Positions 58,520-64,000 of a stretch of DNA of 64,000 nucleotides are shown here, piece by piece. Every line of letters begins with the position of its first letter. Position 1 is the stretch's first letter. The DNA is from Chloroflexota bacterium (GTDB lineage: Bacteria > Chloroflexota > Anaerolineae > Anaerolineales > Villigracilaceae), in assembly GCA_016219545.1 (NCBI GenBank), contig JACRMH010000003.1, forward strand, positions 1 through 64,000, read 5' to 3'. Under the pieces are notes generated by a model that was given only the letters and a program-made list of their open reading frames with translations, was not told the DNA's origin and made no database searches. The translations under genes were made by a program, and so were the position numbers.

Positions 58520-59572
58520 TTAGGCAAGTTTGAAGGCCGGGCGTGACACACCGGTAACAAGCCCAGCGTAATTCTTCAATGTTTTTTCGGGACCAAATTT
58601 CGCAAGCGATTTCAACTGCGCTTCGTTCAAAACTTTTAACTGGCGCAGGATTTCAAGTGAGATGGCAGGGCGGACACGCGGAGCGGCTTCCAAATTATCG
58701 TTCATGCGTGCGGCATCACCATCGGTCACTTTGAATGCAATGCCTACACCATACTCGCCATAAACGCCGGGCATTAAGCCAATGATCTGAAAACCTTCCG
58801 CGCCGCGTTTGGTGATGACCTTGCCTGCGGCAGCCTTCATCAATTCGCAATCGAACTCGCCATAGTTGCTGACCATTTCAGGGTAAGCAGACATGGCCGA
58901 CGTGATCTTCCTACAAGCTGTTGCGCGCGCTTCACTGAGTTCGCGCGGATCACATAAATGCGCCATGCCCAAAGCGGCGTTGAATAATGGGACTGCAAAA
59001 TTTGGCGCGGAGCAGCCGTCTGTGCCAAGTTCAACTTTTTCTTTTTCAATGCCGCACATTTCAGAGAAGGCTGCGAGAATATCCTGTTGAATGGGATGCT
59101 CACGCGCGAGATAAGTATCGAGGGGAAGTCCGCGCATTTTGGCATGAGCCAGCATGGCGGTATGTTTGCCGGAGCAGTTATTAAAATTCCGCGTGGGGAT
59201 GATATTCTGCTGGATGACTTGTCTTAGCTTGGTCGAGTCACCGGGCAGGTGCGGACCGCATTGCAGGTCACTTTCGTGAATGCCAATTTTTTCCTGCATG
59301 GCTTGAACAGCATCCAGGTGGATTTGCGCCGTTTCATGCGAAGAACAGGCCAGGGCCAATTCCCTTTGTGTTAAGTTGAAATGCTCCACGCCACCGCGCT
59401 CCACAAAAGGGAGCGCCTGAAACGGCTTTGCGGATGAGCGTAAAAAGGCGACCCCATCAGGATCGCCATAAGAATGTAAAAGTTTACCCGTTGAATCAAC
59501 CACTGCGATGGAACCAAAGTGTGTTGATTCAACGACACGTCCGCGTGTCAGCTCAAGGATGGGTTGAAGCAT
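58520..59572 (-). CDS. L-asparaginase II family protein
   Basis: 350 residues. Family text: 'ELTRGRVVESTHFGSIAVVDSTGKLLHSYGDPDGVAFLRSSAKPFQALPFVERGG', 'ALACSSHETAQIHLDAVQAM', 'NFNNCSGKHTAMLAHAKMRGLPLDTYLAREHPIQ', 'GTDGCSAPNFAVPLFNAALGMAHL', 'YGEYGVGIAFKVTDGDA'. The type known from Rhizobium etli AnsA relatives (Ser/Lys chemistry). Same strand and 3 nt from the MBL-like gene, so co-transcribed. Confidence 0.92.
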   Translation of the reverse strand: MLQPILELTRGRVVESTHFGSIAVVDSTGKLLHSYGDPDGVAFLRSSAKPFQALPFVERGGVEHFNLTQRELALACSSHETAQIHLDAVQAMQEKIGIHESDLQCGPHLPGDSTKLRQVIQQNIIPTRNFNNCSGKHTAMLAHAKMRGLPLDTYLAREHPIQQDILAAFSEMCGIEKEKVELGTDGCSAPNFAVPLFNAALGMAHLCDPRELSEARATACRKITSAMSAYPEMVSNYGEFDCELMKAAAGKVITKRGAEGFQIIGLMPGVYGEYGVGIAFKVTDGDAARMNDNLEAAPRVRPAISLEILRQLKVLNEAQLKSLAKFGPEKTLKNYAGLVTGVSRPAFKLA

Positions 59573-59575
59573 GAA

Positions 59576-60436
59576 TCATTCCTCTTCAGTTTGAACGCTT
59601 GAACCGCGGTCCTGGCGCATGTTGTAATGAAGCAGTCCATAACGCAGGCGCTGGGCAAATTCCTTTTGCCGCGCTGATGGGGCCTTGAACCATGTCATGA
59701 GTGAAGTGACCAGTTTCTCGGTCGCGGCAGGATTCGGTTTCTTCGTCACGATCTTATCCAGTTTGTCATAGACATGCTTGAGAAAATCGTATTGCGCTTT
59801 AATGGCGGCTGTTGTCACCATGCCGCCGCGGCTGCTGATGATGGTATATCCCTTGAAGGACGATCCAAGCAGCAGGTCAAGCGAGGACAGCCATGCTTTG
59901 AGATTCGCGCCTGCCAGAAATGGGGGTTGATTCTTCAAAACGGCATCGCCAATGAAGACGATCTTTTCATCAGGCAGATGCACCCAGATGGAACCGTCAG
60001 ACGGACCGGCGTGATGCTCCAGCAAAACCGGGGAATCACTCCAATGCAGGGTCATCTGGTCCAGGAAGGAAATTTCAGGGGGCGCCCAGCGGACACTGCC
60101 AAGGCCGGGGATCAACTCCCAATCTGCACCGGTCTCTTCGCCCTGGGCCTTGAATGTGCTGGGACGCGCGCGAAAAGTGTTGGCTGTATTTTCATGAGCG
60201 ATGACGGTGCAATCCATGGCGCGTGCGCCGAGAGTTCGATCAGGATGTGCGTCCAGAGTGACCAGCACACGTTCCATGCCGCCGCCGAGATTCATCAACG
60301 CTGCACGCCATGAACGCGCATCTTCCGGGGATGGAGGTGCGTCTATCTGGATCAATCCGCGCGGGGTGACGATCACGCCAAGCGTAACGCCAGGGAATTG
60401 ATCTTCAATATAAATATTCTTTATGATCTCCTGCAT
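59576..60436 (-). CDS. Metallo-beta-lactamase-fold protein with degenerate metal site
   Basis: 286 residues. MBL fold: 'GVTLGVIVTPRGLIQIDAPPSPEDARSWRAAL', 'VLVTLDAHPDRTLGARAM', 'VLLEHHAGPSDGSIWVHLPDEKIVFIGDAVLKNQPPFL'. The usual HxHxDH reads DAHPDR, so the first and last His are missing, while 'HHAGPSDGSIWV' keeps one later His and 'GDAV' the Asp. The metal load may be reduced. Upstream of the asparaginase gene. Confidence 0.8.
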   Translation of the reverse strand: MQEIIKNIYIEDQFPGVTLGVIVTPRGLIQIDAPPSPEDARSWRAALMNLGGGMERVLVTLDAHPDRTLGARAMDCTVIAHENTANTFRARPSTFKAQGEETGADWELIPGLGSVRWAPPEISFLDQMTLHWSDSPVLLEHHAGPSDGSIWVHLPDEKIVFIGDAVLKNQPPFLAGANLKAWLSSLDLLLGSSFKGYTIISSRGGMVTTAAIKAQYDFLKHVYDKLDKIVTKKPNPAATEKLVTSLMTWFKAPSARQKEFAQRLRYGLLHYNMRQDRGSSVQTEEE

Positions 60437-60474
60437 ATTGCTCCTAAGAAAAAACGCTGAATTTTATAACAGAA

Positions 60475-62598
60475 TTAATTATCTTTCGGCCACACCAACT
60501 TGTCAGTTACGCCAAGGCGCCCGTCAACTTTCTTTTGCGCCACGGGCAGGGTGAACCAGAAGGTTGAGCCTTTTTCCAGCTCGCTCTCCACCCATATATC
60601 CCCGCCATGTCCCAACACTGCGAGGCGGCAAAAGGCCAATCCCAAACCCAATCCGCCGGGCCTGTTCTTGCTCCCACGCAGACGGGTGAACTTATCAAAG
60701 ATGCGTTCCTTGTTCGCGGCGGGAATTCCGGGGCCGTTATCGCGCACCCAAAACTTAACAAAAACCCCATCCGTAACCCCGCCGATCTCGATACATCCTT
60801 CCACCGGCGTATATTTGATCGAGTTTTCCAGCAGGTTGACGATCACGCGATGGATCATATCCGCATCCACCCAAATGAAGGGAAGCACGGTGGTCAATTT
60901 GATCTCAAGTTTCTGCTGCCGGCCATTGGCTATGGGTTCAACATCCCGGACTGCTTCGCGCACCAGTGCAAGCGGTTCAACGGCTTTCTGGTCTACGATC
61001 TCCTGCCCGGCTTCAAGGCGATTAATATCCAGCAGGGAATTCACCAATCGCTGGATACGGGCAGTGGAACTTCTGGCAATGTTTAGCATCGAAACCAGGG
61101 TCTGATCGTTGGGCATCAAGACGCTCATCATTTCAAGGCTGGAAACAATATTACCAAGCGGTGAGCGAATATCATGATAGATCATGGCGATCATATCGTC
61201 GCGCATGGCATCCAGTTCCTTGCGCTCGGTAATGTCCCGCAGTATCCATTGGATCGAATCAGTTTCCTCGAATTCCACCCGATGCGCATGGACTGCGATG
61301 GGTGTTGTGCCGCCATCCTGCCGCAACAAACTGGATTCGTAATTACAGACATCATCCTGCTTGAGCGTCTCAAAATTCAAGCCGGTATGATTCCAGTTCA
61401 CTTCGTGCAACTGGTCAATGCTCATGGCGTGTAACTGATCGTTATCGAATCCGCTCAAAGCCACTGCCTGACGGTTCGCTTCCAATACCCGGCCTTCCCA
61501 ATCTGTGATCAAGATCGGGTCAACGCTGTCTTCGAATAACTCGCGATAGCGTTGGTGCGCTTTTTGCATACGTCCCAAAAATTCAGCGTTCTGGATGGTT
61601 GTCCCAGCCAGGCTTCCCAGCCCTGTCATCACCACCAGCGCGTCCGGGTCAAAAGAACCGGAGATCGGATTAATGGCCTCGATCACACCGATGACTTTTC
61701 CCTGTGATTGGATCGGAGCGATGGCGATGTCGCGCATCTCGATTCCCCCGAACTTGTCCACTTCACTATAACGAGCATCCTGTCTGACGGATGGCAGGAC
61801 CAACCCGCGCCCCTCATTCATCACCAGTCCCGCGAATCCCTGATTATGAGGGATATGCCTGCCGATGATATTGCCCGAGTTATATCCCGCCGCGGCATGG
61901 AATACAAGATCATTGCTTGCCGGGTCGATCAAAGCCAAAGCCACGGTCTCGACCTGCAAAGCCTGCATGGTCTGGTTAAGAACACGCCTCCACACATCAG
62001 GCATTTCCAGCGAAGTATTGATGGCCGCCGCCCCTTCAGCCAAAGCGGACATCACCCGCGCAGTCCGCTGGCTTTCAGTGTAGAGACGGGCATTCAAAAC
62101 CGCCACACTGGCCTGGTCGGCGATGGTTTGCATCAATTCCAAGTGTTCTTCATTGAAAGTATTGGGGATAGAATGAACGAGGGTGAGCACCCCCACCAAC
62201 CGGTCACGTGCCATAAGCGGCACGCAGATCGCCGACTTCGCGCCGCTCTTTTCGGAGGAGTCATCCGCACGCCGCAACCAACGATCATCCTGGCTGGTAT
62301 CCGCCACAAGTGCAGCTTTGCCATGCTGCACTACCCATCCCGCAAGTCCATGTTCCACTGTATCCCGCAATTGCTGGGTGGTGTGGTCCTGGAATTTCGT
62401 ACCATACACAATGGTCGCATCCACGGGCTTGCCAAGATCATCCATCACCACGATACTGCCGCGCTCGCCGCCTACATGTTGAAGAGCCGCATAAAGCAAA
62501 CGCTGCAACACTGTGCGAAGGTCGAGCGCAGTGGCAACCTCGCGGCTGATATTAATTAATAGTTCCAGCAGGGATCGGGAGCGGTCTTCAATGATCAT
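60475..62598 (-). CDS. GAF-GAF-PAS sensor histidine kinase
   Basis: 707 residues from ATG 62598; a GTG at 62610 is possible. Two GAF domains (about 15-165, 180-335), a PAS domain (about 345-460), HisKA with 'MIYHDIRSPLGNIVSSLEMM' (phospho-His475), and the ATPase ('HRVIVNLLENSIKYTPVEG', 'VRDNGPGIPAANKERIFDKFTRLRGSKNRPGGLGLGLAFCRLAVLGHGG'). No membrane helix, so a soluble sensor. Divergent from the HAD gene; no regulator gene adjoins it. Confidence 0.93.
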   Translation of the reverse strand: MIIEDRSRSLLELLINISREVATALDLRTVLQRLLYAALQHVGGERGSIVVMDDLGKPVDATIVYGTKFQDHTTQQLRDTVEHGLAGWVVQHGKAALVADTSQDDRWLRRADDSSEKSGAKSAICVPLMARDRLVGVLTLVHSIPNTFNEEHLELMQTIADQASVAVLNARLYTESQRTARVMSALAEGAAAINTSLEMPDVWRRVLNQTMQALQVETVALALIDPASNDLVFHAAAGYNSGNIIGRHIPHNQGFAGLVMNEGRGLVLPSVRQDARYSEVDKFGGIEMRDIAIAPIQSQGKVIGVIEAINPISGSFDPDALVVMTGLGSLAGTTIQNAEFLGRMQKAHQRYRELFEDSVDPILITDWEGRVLEANRQAVALSGFDNDQLHAMSIDQLHEVNWNHTGLNFETLKQDDVCNYESSLLRQDGGTTPIAVHAHRVEFEETDSIQWILRDITERKELDAMRDDMIAMIYHDIRSPLGNIVSSLEMMSVLMPNDQTLVSMLNIARSSTARIQRLVNSLLDINRLEAGQEIVDQKAVEPLALVREAVRDVEPIANGRQQKLEIKLTTVLPFIWVDADMIHRVIVNLLENSIKYTPVEGCIEIGGVTDGVFVKFWVRDNGPGIPAANKERIFDKFTRLRGSKNRPGGLGLGLAFCRLAVLGHGGDIWVESELEKGSTFWFTLPVAQKKVDGRLGVTDKLVWPKDN

Positions 62599-62649
62599 CT
62601 TTTCAATCACAAATTTAGGACAGATTTATTCAAAGTATAGCCCCTTTGG

Positions 62650-62655
62650 TACAAT
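62650..62655 (+). promoter_or_regulatory. -10 element giving a possible leaderless HAD transcript
   Basis: TACAAT at 62650-62655; the usual start 7 bases after it falls on the A of ATG 62662. There is no ribosome site between. The -35 region is weak (TTATTC). Confidence 0.45.
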
Positions 62656-62661
62656 TGCGCC

Positions 62662-63324
62662 ATGTCCCTTGACTTGGCACGTATACAAGCCCTTTGTTTC
62701 GATGTAGATGGCACGCTCAGCGACACTGATAACGTCTACACGGAAAAAGTTGCCCGATTTTTACCTCCCTTCCTGTTCAAAAACCCCGATTATTTTGCGC
62801 GCCGCTTTGTGATGTGGATGGAAGCGCCCGGCAATGCCTTGCTTGGCATGGCAGATACGCTCAGTCTTGACGATGAAATGGTTGCTGTGATCAACTGGCT
62901 GGAACGCCGCCGCAGGAGAGCCTCGAAGGAATTCCTGCTCATCCCCGCGGTGGATGAAATGCTCAGGCAATTGCATGGCCGCTACCCAATGTCCGTTGTC
63001 AGCGCGCGCGATGAACATGGCACAATGGTTTTTCTTGAACGGTTCGACCTTGTGAAATATTTTGATGTGATCGTCACCGGTTTATCGGCAGAACATACCA
63101 AGCCCTATCCCGACCCGGTGTTGCTGGCTGCACAAAAGATGAAAGTCGCACCTGAAAACTGTCTGATGATCGGAGATACGACTGTGGATATGCGTGCAGG
63201 AAAGACCGCCGGTACACAGGTTGTTGGTGTGCTGTGCGGGTTTGGCGAAGAGGCGGAATTAAAAAAATTCGGCGCAGATCTAATATTGTCGGATACGCCA
63301 AAGCTAATTGAAGTATTGAAATAA
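62662..63324 (+). CDS. HAD-superfamily phosphatase (phosphoglycolate-phosphatase-like)
   Basis: 220 residues. Motif I 'CFDVDGTLSD' (nucleophile DxDGT), a helical cap (about 15-105), motif II 'MSVVSARDE', motif III Lys in 'KPYPDPVLLAA', motif IV 'MIGDTTVDMRAGKTAGTQVVGVLCGFG'. A class I phosphomonoesterase; substrate not readable. Its ATG follows a -10 at leaderless distance. Ends with a terminator. Confidence 0.92.
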   Translation: MSLDLARIQALCFDVDGTLSDTDNVYTEKVARFLPPFLFKNPDYFARRFVMWMEAPGNALLGMADTLSLDDEMVAVINWLERRRRRASKEFLLIPAVDEMLRQLHGRYPMSVVSARDEHGTMVFLERFDLVKYFDVIVTGLSAEHTKPYPDPVLLAAQKMKVAPENCLMIGDTTVDMRAGKTAGTQVVGVLCGFGEEAELKKFGADLILSDTPKLIEVLK

Positions 63325-63345
63325 ACGAGGGACATTGGCAGAATC

Positions 63346-63377
63346 AAAACAGGAGTTGCGAGAACTCCTGTTTTTTT
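63346..63377 (+). terminator. Terminator after the HAD gene
   Basis: AAAACAGGAGTT, GCGAG, AACTCCTGTTTTTTT. Clear intrinsic terminator; the A-run also suits the convergent ABC gene. Confidence 0.88.
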
Positions 63378-63408
63378 GAATCGGCTATAAGCCAAGATAG
63401 AGGCGATG

Positions 63409-64000
63409 TTACGCCGTTTGTACGTGCGCGCCGGCCATCCATAATCCAAGTTGTTCGCGGGAGGCCTTTTTCGCATCCACGATTGCCACGATCTGCCCGC
63501 GGTACATGACTGCGATGCGGTCTGAAAGCGCCATGATCTCATCCAACTCCGCCGAGATGAGCAGGACTGCCACCCCGCGGTCGCGCATTTTGATGATCTC
63601 GCTGTGGATATATTCGATGGAACCGACATCCAGTCCGCGCGTGGGTTGGTTTGCGATGACAAGTTTTACATTGCGGCTGAGTTCGCGCGCAACGATCACT
63701 TTTTGCTGGTTACCGCCGGAAAGTTTGCCGGCATTCACAAAAGCTGAAGGCGTACGCACATCAAAGGCGCTGATCAACTTGCGCGCATTTTCGTCGAGCG
63801 CCTTCGGTTGAATAACACCGCGCTGACTGAATGGCGGATGGTAATAATCGCAAAGAGCCATGTTGTCTGCGACCGTGTAGGAGAGCACAAGTCCGTGGCG
63901 CTGACGATCTTCAGGGATGTGGGCAAGCCCGGCTTCAGTAACGACACGCGGTGGTTTGCCTGTCAGGTCTTTTCCATCAAATATCACTTTGCCACTGGTG
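63409..64000 (-). CDS. Sugar/nucleoside ABC transporter ATPase, C-terminal part
   Basis: Runs off the window end; only the last 197 or so residues are seen. Second nucleotide-binding domain of a double-domain importer ATPase (RbsA/MglA or BmpA-linked type): 'LAHIPEDRQRHGLVLSYTVADNMALCDYY', signature 'KLSGGNQQKVIVAREL', 'LVIANQPTRGLDVGSIEYIH', 'LLISAELDEIMALSDRIAVMYRGQI'. These texts favour the nucleoside/basic-membrane-protein group. Upstream genes are outside the window. Confidence 0.9.
   Translation of the reverse strand, partial: TSGKVIFDGKDLTGKPPRVVTEAGLAHIPEDRQRHGLVLSYTVADNMALCDYYHPPFSQRGVIQPKALDENARKLISAFDVRTPSAFVNAGKLSGGNQQKVIVARELSRNVKLVIANQPTRGLDVGSIEYIHSEIIKMRDRGVAVLLISAELDEIMALSDRIAVMYRGQIVAIVDAKKASREQLGLWMAGAHVQTA

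Overview
The window looks like chromosome from an Anaerolineae-type member of the Chloroflexota (inference). The grounds are moderate GC (about 50 percent), mostly Shine-Dalgarno starts, secreted proteins and lipoproteins with Thr/Pro 'TPTPT' linkers, a System I cytochrome c maturation locus whose CcmE has the CxxxY heme site, and a MoxR/DUF58/DUF4129 locus. Very many small perfect palindromes lie between the genes. No phage, transposase, CRISPR array or rRNA was found.

Layout. 1-300: the 3' part of a tRNA-Ser(GCU) followed by decayed copies of its 3' end. 0.3-2.3 kb: a WD40-type lipoprotein. 2.7-15.5 kb: a surface-glycan region. It holds a GT2 glycosyltransferase, a PAPS-type sulfotransferase, a Kps-like GT-B protein, a nonulosonate synthase, a CMP-nonulosonate synthetase fused to a KdsC-type phosphatase, a Nudix protein, a PtmA-like SDR and a bifunctional ATP sulfurylase/APS kinase. 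Four plus-strand genes sit inside it (acyltransferase, YhcH-like, a secreted TPR protein and a membrane protein). 15.6-15.84 kb: a free-standing promoter and a predicted structured RNA with a 15-codon ORF behind a perfect Shine-Dalgarno; I match it to nothing known. 15.8-18.4 kb: rhodanese and glycogen phosphorylase. 18.5-27.6 kb: cytochrome c maturation (ccmE, F, H, a TlpA/CcmG protein, a CcmI-like zinc-ribbon protein, a cytochrome c lipoprotein, ccmA, B, C, D). 27.8-36.2 kb: a secreted zincin, an oligopeptide-binding protein, a LysM lipoprotein, an aldo/keto reductase and a NarL-type two-component pair. 36.2-39.9 kb: a cobalamin-riboswitch-controlled btuFCD transporter with a GNAT gene inside it.

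39.9-47.3 kb: an SDR carrying an in-frame palindrome, a trimethylamine-dehydrogenase-like flavoprotein, small regulators, a MOCOS-like PLP enzyme and an FAH-family enzyme. 47.3-56.6 kb: RDD, SpoIIM-like, CPBP, DUF58, MoxR, DUF4350 and DUF4129 proteins. 56.7-64 kb: folK, a YbaK protein, nth, an asparaginase, an MBL-like protein, a GAF/PAS kinase, a HAD phosphatase and the end of a sugar/nucleoside ABC ATPase.

The main surprise is the repeats. Several sequence families have the same form, 26-29 nt with GTAGG/CCTAC tips around a variable self-complementary core. They abut or supply stop codons and, in at least two places, have become part of a coding frame. All functional calls are from reading motifs; no searches were run.
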